64,000 nt of DNA from Diaporthe sp. PMI_573 (lineage: Eukaryota; Ascomycota; Sordariomycetes; Diaporthales; Diaporthaceae). Shown here one piece after another: positions 11,964-24,189 of the stretch. Position 1 is the first letter of the stretch, and every line of letters begins with the position of its first letter. The DNA is taken from positions 62,001 to 126,000 of the forward strand of contig JAJTUP010000059.1 in assembly GCA_021399435.1 (NCBI GenBank), in the 5' to 3' direction. The position numbers and the translations under genes are program-made. The notes beneath the pieces were generated by a model. The model was not told where the DNA came from. It saw nothing but the letters and a program-made list of their open reading frames with translations, and searched no databases.

Positions 11964-13912
11964 GGCGAAAAGAAGGGCCCGATCAGAGACCGAGCGAGGA
12001 CGGCGAGGCGGTCTTTATCCAGAGGCTGTCGCCGGAGCGAGGATGCAGAACGGGGCAGAGAAATGTGGATAAACTGTGTGTTTTTCCAGTGCGAGAAGGT
12101 GGCCAGTCATCCAGTCATCCAGTCATCACAGCATCACGGCACTGGCAGCACGAAGAAGCCGATGTTGCCCCGCCGGAATCGTGCAGAGGACCATTGGGGG
12201 GCCAGGAAAAAGATTCGAGGTTCGCCATTCAAGCTTTTCGGTCGCCGCTCAGAGGCCGGTGTGCTCGTGGCCGAGCAGCTTCTCATAGTCAGGGTGCGAT
12301 TGCGTGATCGCCCTAGCGCTTTGATGGACTGGCCGGACTGGCTGGAACGAGCTGTCTTGGTCCTGGGCGAGCCGGGCAATGATTCAGCAGCCGGCCGACC
12401 AAAGTCGTCGAAACAAACCACCTCGCCCAGGGGAGGGGGGGCAGGGGCCGCAACGGCGTCCCAGCTCCAGAATCTGGGGAGCGGACCCTCGGAGGGCACT
12501 GCGCCCAATCACGTACCGGGCATTAACACGGTAAAACGGGTCTCGAGTGCGTCTGGAAGGGCCCTGCATCGCCTTGCAGGGGGACCCCCCACCGACTCCC
12601 GCACGACCCGACGGCGATGGCAAGGGTGTCGGTAGCTTTATCCGTCCAGTAGCCGCTCCGGTGCGACTTTGCAACGCCCACTCTGGCCACCGCGCAGGTG
12701 GTGCGGCTCACACGGGTGGGTGAGCCCACCTGCATCGGGATCAACCTCACCTTTTTGACCCAACACCGCACGCTGCAGCAGCGCAGCCGAGAGGTCAAGA
12801 CCCTGTGCCATCTCATCTCGTCCCACCCTCCCAGACGACTCTTGGTCGACCCAGCAGCGAACAGTCCCCGCGACATGATCGATCGTCCTTTTGCCCTCTC
12901 GCTGCGACCCCCCGGTCTTGGTCCGGGGGACGGAGTCAGACGACCGACTGAGAAGCATTTCATGCACGTCCCCCCCCCCCGCTATGGTATTCCACAGACA
13001 TCCTCTTGGCCACGAGCTATCGCCAAGGCCCATGAGCAGGCCACAGAAACGCGTGGTCAAACCTTCCCTTGCCTCCCACACACGAGACCTTCGAGATCTT
13101 TTCCAGACCTCCAAGGGCCTCCTCATGCCCAGGCTTGTCTTTTGTGTGTGCCAACCCTCCACCCACCTCGCCACGTCTCAGTGAGGGCAGTAAGACTCTT
13201 GGGCGTCGTCAGGACAATCTATCCATTCAAGCGCAGAGCTTGAACCCCAACGAATTATGTCTTTGTGGTGAAACCAAAAGGTCATACTAAGAGTGTATAG
13301 TCGATGGGATTCTCAGGCGCTTTCCTCCCAAGGCAGACCGTGCCATGCTAAGAGGCTGTTTCATGCGCGCACACTGAGCTCTCAAACAAGCTTCTCGAGG
13401 ATCGAGAAGCTGTTTTGGCCAGGCTCGATACCAGCCAAACCTTCTCACACACCCGGTTGCATCCATTGGATGGCCATATCGCGCTACACGTGTGTATTTA
13501 TAGAGAACGCAGTACCAATGCAACAGCCCAGCCTCTCATGCCCGGCTTGTTGGATCTCGCCTTGAGGCTCGGCGGACTCGGCGCAGCCTAGACCAAGCGG
13601 TCGGGACACACATTGCATTCCGAGGTGGCCCTTCCGTGCAGCCTACACCTGGTCTCCGCATCTTCGGGATGGTGCACATCAGTTGACACAAGCTTGGTAG
13701 ATAACGAGGATGCGCTGGCCACCACGATCTGACTGATCAAACCGAGCTGCCCATCCTGCTCGAGCATAAACCCCTTGTCCCATTAGCCATTACCTGTAGT
13801 ATCTACCCACGTATGATCCAAGATAAAGCAGAAACGCCGGCCGATGCTATTCGTACATGCAAAACACCTTGCCAATGAACATGCCCGCAAATGCTTCCAG
13901 GCCCAGCCCTGT
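11964..13912. other. Long intergenic region upstream of MET5
   Basis: About 1.9 kb with no supportable gene on either strand. Two long overlapping frames (11793-12635 and 12698-13243) are GC-rich, low-complexity and match no family. It holds three CCAGTCAT units at 12103-12126 and an 11-C run at 12970-12980. It must contain the MET5 promoter and the 3' flank of KEI1. Confidence 0.55.
12103..12126. repeat. Three perfect 8-bp tandem units (CCAGTCAT)
   Basis: Three back-to-back copies about 140-165 bp upstream of the MET5 start. This could be a simple expansion or a clustered regulatory site; the sequence alone does not say which. Confidence 0.6.
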
Positions 13913-14684
13913 CTACTCGTCGTCGGCTGCATCAGCGACCAGAGGCGCCCGTTGGCCCGACGCCCACTCTTCGTCCTCCCTGACCCCGACCCAGTAGTCC
14001 TGGCCGACAAACAACATCGCACGTCCCAGCTTCCCCTTCCAGCCCTCGCCGTCGGGCGACCCAGCGGTGAATGGGAGGACCACAGCGCCCTTGTCGCCAG
14101 ACAGCCCAGCCACGTGCCTCTGCAGGACCTGTCTCGTGAAGCTCATGACCACAAGCATCAGGTACACCCTGAATAGCGAGAGCACGACTATCAGCACCAT
14201 GCTGGCCGCCGTATCAGTGGCCTGCTCAGCCGCATCGCCCTCGGGGTTGCCGCCCGACTTCAGGTACCATTGCACCGCGAAAGTTGCAGTGTACGCGGAG
14301 TTGGCAGCCGTGTCGACGATGTAGAGCCAAGCAAGCGACAGGTTCTGGAACGGCGACAGCCTCCGGATGTGGGGGATGAGGAAGGCGAGGGTGCCGAGCA
14401 CTGCGACCGAGTACAGGTACATGGAGAGCTGGATCGCGTCGAGGGAGTAGCCGGTGAGTATGGCGAGCAGCCCGTACAGGCCCGTCACCTTGTTGATGAG
14501 GAGCGCTATCGATATCATCTCGGTGCCAGTCTGGAGGGACATGAGGCCTAGGAAGGTCTGCGCACCGTGGTTAGCATGTCGGGTGGCGGCGACGGAGGGC
14601 GTCTGGCTGGCGTGAGCACGGGGTGATGATGCTGCGTACCTTGGGCTTAGGCAGCCACAGCCGCAGGCCTCTTGAGGCCGCCAT
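13913..14684 (-). CDS. KEI1: Inositol phosphorylceramide synthase regulatory subunit Kei1
   Basis: Golgi membrane partner of the Aur1 catalytic subunit of IPC synthase, which makes fungal sphingolipids. Two exons, 14684-14640 and 14557-13913, give 229 residues; the first encodes MAASRGLRLWLPKPK and joins at TFLGLMSLQTGTE. At least four hydrophobic spans are visible (ISIALLINKVTGLYGLLAI, LYSVAVLGTLAFLIP, a span around YIVDTAANSAYTATFAV, and ASMVLIVVLSLFRVYLMLV). These are followed by an acidic cytosolic tail ending DAADDE. The KPKTFLGLMSLQTG opening and the late LFRVYLMLVVMSFTRQVL segment are the features I associate with the Kei1 family. Length fits fungal members. It is divergent from RKI1. 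Confidence 0.87.
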
Positions 14685-15744
14685 GATGATTATTGTGCTG
14701 TGCGGAAGTTGAAGGTTTCCAGCCAGGTGCTGATCCTGGACGCAAGGACTTGGTGGTCTTGGGTCGGCCTTTAGGGGTGGTGTCGGCAATGCGAAAGGTG
14801 ATCAATCAGGGTCCGACGTGGTGGAACAGGAAACAATCCGGGTCGAGATTGGCCGTGGGCGAACACGGATGCATCGGGCCTGCAGCGTCAGCCCCCGGTC
14901 CGAGCCACCCGCCCACACCAACCTCCCCCCTTCCCCTGTAGGACTACTCCTGGGTTAGCAGCCTGTACAATGACCTCCTGGGGCACAACCTTTGTAGAAC
15001 AAAAATAATCGTGTGAGACGGCTTCCTGCCCACTCATAGGCAGCCTCAAGTTTGCTCTCCGAGGTTCTATAGGCGCGTGGAGATGAAGTTCAGGACCTGA
15101 TTCTTCGGACAGCGAGCGCTCTGAGCATCCGTACTAGGGGGAGAGCACTCTAGCCCGACCAGCTCTCAGCTGTGTACTCGGCCTGAGGCTGTCGCCCTCT
15201 GCCCCGCTGAATCGAGAAGGGCTCTCACGACTCGGTGCCAAATCTTATGTGCAAAGACGTAGCTTTTCCGGGTCTGAAGCAGTCTGTTCACAATTCCTTC
15301 GCCAAGATCCATGTCAAATTGGGCCGGTCGGTTCCATGACAAGGCTTGTTATGTGATGACTCAGCCATTCGCGACCCCGGCGAACGGCGTTTCTCATCGT
15401 GAGTCTAGTCCCGCTGCTTTGAGACGACAATCGCCCAGTGCCCACCAGTAGAGCGAGAGACATTGACCCGGACTGCGAGCTTGAAATTTGTGACTGGATT
15501 TTGACTTTCCTGCAAGACTCGCAAGTTCGTCCCATTGATGCGTCTACGACTCGCCAGCCCGTCTCCCAAGTTTATTGCCGCACTTCCTGTAACACCTGCG
15601 GCGGCCCATATAAGCCGGAGACACTACACTCCTTGTCCAGCCACCCGGACTGCTCAGCAAGCAGGACAGCCACACACACACCAGGGCGCATACAGAGCCC
15701 ACAGGCACATCCGCACCCGCAAGCACGCCCCAGCCCCAAGAGCC
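14685..15744. other. Intergenic: shared upstream region of KEI1 and RKI1
   Basis: About 1.06 kb between divergent starts; no gene seen. A TATAAG element lies at 15609-15614. The frame in phase with RKI1 is open from 15535 and could add a basic N-terminal extension if transcription started earlier. Confidence 0.6.
15609..15614 (+). promoter_or_regulatory. TATA-like element upstream of RKI1
   Basis: TATAAG in a GC-rich context, 131 bp before the chosen RKI1 ATG. Its position supports starting at 15745 rather than at the in-frame ATG at 15535, which would precede the element. Confidence 0.4.
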
Positions 15745-16662
15745 ATGGCCACGACATCAACCTCGGCGCTCAGCGCGTCCGAGCAGGCGAGCCTGGTCGA
15801 GTCGTCCAAGCGCGCCGCGGCGTACGAGGCCGTCAAGGAGCACATGGACCTGACGTACACGCACGTGGGCATCGGCTCGGGCAGCACCGTCATCTACGTC
15901 GTCGAGGCCATCGCCGCCCTGGGCCGCGATACCACCTCCCGCATGGCCTTCTTCCCCACCGGGGAGCAGTCGCGCGAGCTGATCCGCGCCGCCGGCCTGA
16001 ACCTGCAGTACGTCCAGGACCTGCCCGAGGGCAAGCAGCTCGACGTCTGCTTCGACGGCGCCGACGAGGTCGACGAGGAGCTCAACCTCATCAAGGGCGG
16101 CGGCGCCTGCCTGTTCCAGGAGAAGCTCATCGTCACCAAGGCCAAGAAGTTTGTCTGCGTCGCTGGTGAGTGGGGCGGCCGCTCCTTGCCCCCCCCCCCG
16201 GGGCGCTTTGTCAATTTGAGGTGGAACTAACACCTCACGTACGCAGACTTCAGGAAGATGTCCGCTCGGCTGGGGACGAGCTGGAAGAAGGGCATCCCGA
16301 TAGAGGTCGTCTACCAGGCCACAGGGCACGTGCTGGCAGAGCTCAAGAAGCTGGGCGCAGTCAACCCCGTGCTCCGATCCGGGCTGCCGGGTAAGGCAGG
16401 CTCGATAGTGACTGACAACGGCAACTCGCTTATCGATGCGCCATTCCCGCCGCTTGCCCTGGCCAAGGACCTCAAGAGCAAGGATGGCGAGAACGGGGTC
16501 TGGACCGTCGACGGCCTGGCCGACAGGCTCATCAAGATCGTCGGCGTAGTCGAAGTTGGGCTGTTTGCCGGTGCGAACGGCTTCCAGGTCGAGAGCAGCG
16601 CGCAGAAGCCCGTGGCGGCCTACTTTGGCATGGCAGATGGCACAGTGCAGTCTCGGAAGTGA
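15745..16662 (+). CDS. RKI1: Ribose-5-phosphate isomerase
   Basis: Interconverts ribose-5-phosphate and ribulose-5-phosphate in the non-oxidative pentose phosphate pathway. Two exons, 15745-16165 and 16247-16662, give 278 residues; the junction reads V-A-D-F-R-K. RpiA-family motifs are clear: GIGSGSTVIYVVEAI, the catalytic-loop motif DVCFDGADEVDEELNLIKGGG, KLIVTKAKKF, and TDNGNSLIDA, ending GLFAGAN followed by a short tail. The intron contains an 11-C run (16189-16199). An in-frame upstream ATG at 15535 would add 70 Ala/His/Arg-rich residues; I prefer 15745 because of the TATA-like site between the two. It is divergent from KEI1. Confidence 0.95.
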
Positions 16663-17132
16663 GCGTGGGATTGACGCCCTTGTATGAGATCACCCCTGGG
16701 ACCTTTACGCTAAGACATTGCTGGGCCGAGGATCTCATAGCAGGAAGACATCCCGAAAAAGAAAAGAAAAAAAAAATGGTGGCAGAGGCTCAACGGCCGC
16801 TCCAAGCGCAATGCGCAGCATTACACGATCGCACATCGGCAGCAGTCTCGCCGCTCGCAGCCGAGACTTTAGACAAACAGGTCCGAAGATGAATTAGAAT
16901 AGTATACTAAAAGGTTTTATCGGTCGGGGGAGAAAATCATGGGTCGTCATTCATGACCCATTAATCATTGTTTATTATACAATCGCTCATGCTGGGAGCC
17001 CGTGGCCAATGATATAACGGCCTGGCTGATTGCTGCTTTCTACAAGATACAGCCCCGGATGCCTCCTCCCGGTACTGGGACCGAGACCGCCGGTCCGTAT
17101 AGGTCTAACGTTGCCTCGCTCGCCTCGCTCGT
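16663..17132. other. Intergenic between convergent RKI1 and YPT6
   Basis: 3' flanks of two convergent genes. A small inverted repeat (ATGGGTC at 16939-16945, GACCCAT at 16955-16961) could form a 7-bp hairpin. No gene seen. Confidence 0.55.
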
Positions 17133-18100
<968 letters not shown>

Positions 18101-18862
18101 CTTGTTGGGTTTTCCGTGGGGTCGGCTGGCTGTGTAAGTATCGGGTGAGCGATGGCGTCAGAAGGCGTCTAGGTGGATGGGCAGGTAGGTAGGCAGGTAT
18201 GGATATGGTATGCCTCGCCGCTTGGAGGCTGGATGTGCCGGTGTAGATCGGGGCAGGATGGATGGAGGGTTGAATCGAATCGTCTTTGTGTAGGTGCCTG
18301 GACAGCCGGGCTCGGTCGTTGAAATCTTATTCGGAGCTCTTGACAGCTTGCCTTGGCCAAATGCGGGACGCCAGCAGCGAGGAAAACAAACGGTGTAGAA
18401 ACGGGGTCCCCTCTCTCAACGACCAGTTGTACAGAAGATACGGAAACTGCGCAGTCTATCTTTCTCCACGACATCTGGATCCCCTTTCACCGCGCTGGCC
18501 AGCGTCTCGGCGCCCGCGCTGTGGGGCAGCAGGACAGCCAGTGATTGGTGACGAAATGCCCGCCGTCATGCAGCTTCTGCAGGGCTCTCTGCAAGCCTTC
18601 GAGCCTGGTGAGCCTGGCCCCCAGTCAGCTAGTCGGCTCCTTATCGATAACCTTCCCCCATCTCTGATTTTTTTCCCCCCAGGGCCCTCGGGCAGTTGGA
18701 GAGATGGGCCCAGGGAGTTCCTCTCAGCCCGCCAGTCCATTGATCAATTTGTTGTTTGGTCTGTAATTCAGCACCACCAACTAGCCCATTCCTGACATCA
18801 CCCCCTCTCACTTGCAAAACACACTTTTCCCTGTCCTGCCCTTTCAACATTCAACTATAGAG
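18101..18862. other. Intergenic: shared upstream region of YPT6 and NOP53
   Basis: Divergent promoter region of 762 bp. A long forward frame at 18286-18795 has no family character. Nothing else seen. Confidence 0.6.
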
Positions 18863-20185
18863 ATGGCTGTTCTCAGGGGTCGCACGGGCAACCCTGACGC
18901 GCCTCAACAGCACACCCAACCCTCACGAAAGGGCAAGAAGGCATGGAGGAAGAACGTCGACGTGACCGAGGTGAACAAGGGTCTCGAGGACCTGAATGAC
19001 GAGATAATCCAAGGTGGTGTCATCGCAGAGAAGGACTCGGCCGACCTCTTCGTCCTCGACACCGGCCGTGATTCCAACAACACCAAGAGAATCCCCAAGG
19101 TCAAGGGCCTCAAGGCCGACGAGATCATCGCCGCACGGTCCGCCGTTCCGCCCGTGTCCAGCAAGAAGAGATCCGCCGACAAGACCACCGATGGCATATT
19201 ACCTGTCAAGCGCCAGCGCACAAACTATGTCACCCACAAGGAGCTGGCTCGCATCAAGAAGGTGGCCGACGGGCACCACGAATCGACAGTCGACGTTGTT
19301 GATGCCGCCTACGACCCTTGGGCTATGGATACTGCCCCTACTGCGGCCCCTGTCGCAAAGCAGGACAAGCACGACTGGCTTCCAGAACCGACGAGGGCCA
19401 AACCACCTTCCACGCTGGCCAAGAAGCCCATCTCCCTCTCGGCAAGCGGGAAGAACGTGCCCGCCGTTGCCAAGCCGACCGGCGGGTTCAGCTACAACCC
19501 TGTCGTCACGGACTACGTCAACCGGCTGGAGCGCGAGGGCGAGAAGGCTGTCGAGGCTGAGCGCAAGCGTCTGGACGAGATCGAGGCAGACCGCAGGCGA
19601 CAGGAAGCCGCAGCTCGATCCGCGGCCGAGGCCGAGGCGGCAGAGGCGCGCGCGGAGCTCTCAGAGTGGGACGAGGACTCGGCGTGGGAGGGCATTGAGA
19701 GCGACGCCGAGGCTGTCATCACGAAACGTCCAAAGCGCAAGACGCCGGCCCAGCGCAACAAGGCGAAGAGGAGAAAGCTGGAAGAGGGGCTTAGGAAGCA
19801 CCAGGCTGCGGCGAAGAGAAAGGAGGAGCAGGCCAAGCACATCAAGGAGATCGCTGAGGCTGTCGAGGAGAAGCAGCAACAGCTGGTCCTCTCCAAGGTC
19901 GAGATGAGCGGGGACGAGAGCGAGGGCGATGACGTCGAGCTACGGAGGAGACAGCTGGGCAAGTTGAAGCTGCCCGAGAAGGAGCTCGAGCTGGTGCTTC
20001 CAGATGAGCTGCAGGACTCGCTAAGACTATTGAAACCCGAGGGCAACCTGCTCAAGGATCGGTACAGGAGCCTGCTGGTCAGGGGACGGCTGGAGGCGAG
20101 GAGAAAGATTCCGTACCGGAAGCAGGCCAAGGTCAAGTTCACCGAGAAGTGGGGACACAAAGACTTCGATATCTCGAGGCTCTAG
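18863..20185 (+). CDS. NOP53: Ribosome biogenesis protein Nop53 (GLTSCR2/PICT1 family)
   Basis: Nucleolar factor for 60S assembly; in yeast it recruits the exosome helicase Mtr4 to pre-60S particles to trim 7S pre-rRNA. Intronless, 440 residues. The N-terminal block is family-typical (SRKGKKAWRKNVDVTEVN, LFVLDTGRD). A central KRPKRKTPAQRNKAKRRK basic run and long charged coiled-coil follow, and the conserved C-terminus is LLVRGRLEARRKIPYRK with TEKWGHKDFDI. The ATG at 18863 is the first that gives the conserved start and lies just after a pyrimidine-rich leader. The Mtr4-binding arch-interaction motif may be the residues around LFVLDTG, by analogy with yeast. Confidence 0.93.
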   Translation: MAVLRGRTGNPDAPQQHTQPSRKGKKAWRKNVDVTEVNKGLEDLNDEIIQGGVIAEKDSADLFVLDTGRDSNNTKRIPKVKGLKADEIIAARSAVPPVSSKKRSADKTTDGILPVKRQRTNYVTHKELARIKKVADGHHESTVDVVDAAYDPWAMDTAPTAAPVAKQDKHDWLPEPTRAKPPSTLAKKPISLSASGKNVPAVAKPTGGFSYNPVVTDYVNRLEREGEKAVEAERKRLDEIEADRRRQEAAARSAAEAEAAEARAELSEWDEDSAWEGIESDAEAVITKRPKRKTPAQRNKAKRRKLEEGLRKHQAAAKRKEEQAKHIKEIAEAVEEKQQQLVLSKVEMSGDESEGDDVELRRRQLGKLKLPEKELELVLPDELQDSLRLLKPEGNLLKDRYRSLLVRGRLEARRKIPYRKQAKVKFTEKWGHKDFDISRL

Positions 20186-20696
20186 ATGCTACAATACACA
20201 AACCTCTTGCATCTTACTCGACTTTTTTTTGCGAATATCACCCTCGTTCATTAAAGAATACCGACTACATCACGTTATTCATGACCTTACAATTCAGGCT
20301 GGTTATTATAATGATGCATTGTTTTTATCTATCCTCGAGACAACAACACACTTTATCATTTCCCCCTCCATGTGATTGCAGTGGAGCATACACGATTTGT
20401 AAAATGTACATAACCTCATGCCGGTGATCCCTGTTCCTAACAACAAACCCTGGTTGACCAGTGTGTTCCATCCGACCATTTGCCAGAGTAAACACTCATT
20501 CATCCAGTCGTCTCCCTTCCCTTCATCAACCCTCATATTCCAAATGCCCAAGAGGGAAACGCCGACCCTGATTGCAGTATAACATTGTGACATGAAACCC
20601 ATTCAAAGGAACTCCTTTCCAGTAAACATTAATAAGCAAGGAACATGCTTCGACCACGTTGTCTTTTTCTTTTTCTTCCCTTCTCTCTTGTTGTTT
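20186..20696. other. Intergenic between convergent NOP53 and chitin synthase
   Basis: AT-rich 3' flanks of two convergent genes; no gene seen. Confidence 0.6.
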
Positions 20697-23600
20697 TCAC
20701 CTCCTCACGCTGCTGCCGACGCTACTTAGCGTGTCTGAGATCTTGCTACCCACACCGCCCAACCACTTCGGGACCTTGATGCTCATCTTGACGCGGCCCT
20801 CGACGACAGTGTTCACAAGATTGATGATCGCAAAGGTGCCGGAACCAAGGGCACGGAACGCTGCCAGCGCCGCGACACTCCACAGGAGGAAGGCGAGGTA
20901 CCAGTTCTCGCCGACCTGCTTCTGGCCGTAGGCCTCGCTGACCGCCATGGCGAGCACCGCGTTGGCGATCATCCACGAGCTGACCATGTACGTCCGCACC
21001 GACTTGTAGTAGTCCTCCTGCATCTGCGACTCGCTGGTCGCGGACTCGGGCACCTCGATGCGGTCGCGCAGGTTCCGCAGCGCCTCGTCGTACCCGGAGT
21101 CGATGTCTAGCTGCTCCGACGGCATCTCCAGCTCGACCGTCGACCCTTTGCCGATGGCGCCGCCCAGGTCTGTCTTCATCACGTTGTCGCCCTTGGTGCC
21201 CCACGTCACGTCGTGTGTGTTACAGAATGCGTACACCTGCAACGTGCAGATGTATGACGGCAGCAAGACGAAGTACTGCACAAACGACGTGAACATGTGC
21301 CACGGGTCGAGGTAGATGAAGGACATGAAGAAGTAGAGACCGATCGTCGACAGAACCGAAAGGATCATGTTGGTCATGATGGTGCTATGCATGTCAAACC
21401 CACTTCCCTGTGTGATCTGATACACGACGATATAGATGGAGGCGAATAGAGTGTAGACCATGATGATGCTGAAGATGATTACGGAGGCCAGGTACAGCTT
21501 CTTGGCTCCCTGAGGCCGGTTACCGAGCGAGAGGATGAACTGCGCGGCGATGAGGAGTACGCAGGCGTAACGCAGAATGGCAAAAATGTATTTGCCGAGA
21601 TTGTGCGGGAACGGGTCGACCCTCTCGTCGCCGATGCCGCCCGCAACGAAGTAAAATGTCAGGTAAAAGTTGGCAAGAGAAAAGTACGTGAAGATGAGCT
21701 GGATGAACTGGTAAAACGACTCGATGAGCAACAGCGCCTTGCGCGGAACTGTGTGGTCGGTCGCCAGGAGCTGCTTGAAGTGGATGAGGGAGTACACGGC
21801 TGCGAAGAAAGCACCGTTCAACCATCTTCGGCGCTGGGAGATGAACTCGGGCAGTGAATCTAGCGAGATGTCAGTGTATGTTCTCTCATAGGACGAGGGT
21901 CGAGAAAGTGAGTCCAATAGACTTACCAGGCACATCAGTTTCACCAGTGCAGTTCTTGACGTATTTCAAGACCCATCTCTCTCCACGTTTCGCCACCAAC
22001 TCCCAGCACAGAATACGATCCTCAGCCAAATACATGTTGGCGGTGAAGACATCGGCGTGCTGACCGTGCAGCACTTCTCCCTTGAAATATTGGCTCAGAG
22101 GCCCGTGGCCAGTTTCGTCGTTCTGGAGCGCGTGGTACCGATACGCACTCAAAGCGCCGGGCAACACTGTGATGTAGCCAAAAACACTCTCCAAAGGCTT
22201 GTCCAAGATATTGGACATCTTGTATTCAAAGTTCTGCGAGGCGACGAGTGGATTCAACAGGTTGGACCCAAGCCGTCCCTTCATCGCCTTGATCTCTCCA
22301 CAAGCCCCAGCGACGTTGGAGTCAGTATCGAAAGCCTTCCAGAGGTGGTACAGCGAGTTGCTACCAGGCTTTGTTCCGACATCAAGCAGGATGCAGACGT
22401 TAGGGTTCAATGATTTCCCAAAAGCGTTGAAGCACCAACGATGAGAGTTCAGCTTCTTCGCATTCTTTTCCTTGAGGCAGAAGATCATCTGGCAAGGGAC
22501 AATGCCCTTCTCTGCCCCCTTGAACTTCAGATCGGAGTCGAGGGAGACCTGAGTTGTGTACTCGTACACGTGTGCTTGCACGGCCTTTTGGTTGACGAAG
22601 TTCTTCGCGATACCGTGCTGGTAAACGCCCATGGCGGCCAAGGCGTCCAGTGTTCGCGGGTGGATCTTCTCACGGCCATCCGAAACGATGGCCACCACAA
22701 TCTTTTGCCAACCATTCTCTCCCCATGTCCTCGACTTGCTGCGACTACAGAAGTGGGCGATGTTCTTCATGACAGCGTGCATCGTTCTCGTGAACCCGAT
22801 CTCATCCTCGTTGTACATGGTGACGCAGATGAAGAGTTCCGTCTCACGGAGGGTTCTTCCGATGTTTTGGCGCAGCTTGTAACCTCTGGGTAGGAAGTCG
22901 TCGGGGTCGCAGGTTACCGCTGTGTATCGCATATGCGTGAACTCGATCTCGTCCCGGCGGGGCAAGAAGCTGTACAAGATGGTCGGAATTTTACATTCCA
23001 ACACCAATTCACCATTGATAAGCTGGACCTCCTTCTTGGTCACTTGCGGGTCACGCACGCCTCGTCGCTCCTGTCGGCCCTGTGGTGCAGGGCCATAGTG
23101 GTCAACCTTCTCATCGAAAGGAGTCTCTAGTTCATCGCTCAAAGTGTCCTGGCGAGACAAGTAGGACTCGCGTCTCATCTTGTCACTGATGTCAGAGGAT
23201 TCCGAACCGAAGACGTCGTCATCATCGTGTTCCAGCGGAATGGAGACAGTGGCGTCGTCAGCAAAAGCTGACGTTCGGGCACTGCCGCCGGAGAAAAGCG
23301 GTGCTGGAGGCAGTGGCCGTCTGGGGCTTCCACCATATCTTGAAGACGGGGTACCCGGCCGTGGGCTGCCGTTCAGGTCCGCCGGCTCGTATTGGGCAGG
23401 GGCTGGAGGCATCCTCTCATAGTCAGATGTGCGCGACGGGCTCCATGCCCGTGGTGGAGAATCCTCGTCAAACGGTCGGAAAGGGATGTACGTTGAGTCT
23501 GGTGGCGGCATGCTGGGCGGGTCGAGGATGGAGTCGCGGTGAGAATGCGTGGAAAATACTGATGGCTGGTATGATCGACGAGTGTGTTGACTACTATATT

Positions 23601-24189
23601 CATACGTGGGTGAGCTTTTGGTGTCTGCTTTTGGTGAAGTTTGAGTACTTGGGGGCTCGCTGTGGGACTGCCTCAGCGACTTCCTTCGAGGGGAGAGCCC
23701 CTCTGGAATGACCGGCAACGTCGACGCAATCTCGACCTGCGTGACATGTGCTGGCTTGTTCTTTTTCTGAAGCTTAACAGTAGAGGCTCTCGACAGCAGC
23801 TTGCCCGGGTCTTTGCTTCCGACGGGCTCACGCCGCGGTGATGTTTCCGCGCCGGATGCCCCGGCCGCAAAGTGAATTGTCGGAGCAGGCTGCTTCTTGG
23901 ACAGACTCGCGCCGTCCTCCTGCTTCTTAAGCGACGAGATGTGCTCTGGGGCTGAAGTTGCGGCTGGCGGTGCCGAAACCTTCGTAGCTGGCAAACACAA
24001 AGGAGATGGACGAAGAATATCTGGTGATACGTACGGACGGCCCTCTTGCATCGGCTCCTCCATAGATGTCAGCAGTCTTACAGCGGCAGCGGTGTTTCCC
24101 TGGCCAAGGGGGGTGTCGTCTTGGTCATCGTCGCCATAGAGACGTCGACCGTAGTCGGGAGGGTGTGAAGGTGAACCTGAGCGGTCCAT
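20697..24189 (-). CDS. Chitin synthase, class I/II type
   Basis: Plasma-membrane GT2 enzyme polymerising GlcNAc from UDP-GlcNAc. Two exons, 24189-21927 and 21859-20697, give 1141 residues; the junction reads [16 protein letters not shown] disordered Pro/Ser-rich head of about 360 residues precedes the chitin synthase N-terminal domain ([31 protein letters not shown]). The catalytic core has [33 protein letters not shown] near residue 724 and [12 protein letters not shown] near 763, the hallmark EDRIL and QRRRW elements. Six or seven C-terminal spans follow. The core is closer to class I than to class III enzymes as I recall them, but class I versus II needs a tree. There is no myosin motor domain, so class V/VII is excluded. 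Confidence 0.95.

Noticed and set aside
11793..12635. 280-codon plus frame overlapping the start of MET5
   Set aside because: It runs antisense over the MET5 first exon, has low-complexity Arg/Gly/Ser composition and no motif.
15535..15744. N-terminal extension of RKI1 as a mitochondrial presequence
   Set aside because: In frame and Arg/Ala-rich, but a TATA-like site lies inside it and the enzyme is normally cytosolic; 15745 gives the family start.
16939..16961. Hairpin as a bacterial-type terminator
   Set aside because: A 7-bp stem between two convergent eukaryotic genes; no reason to call it a terminator.
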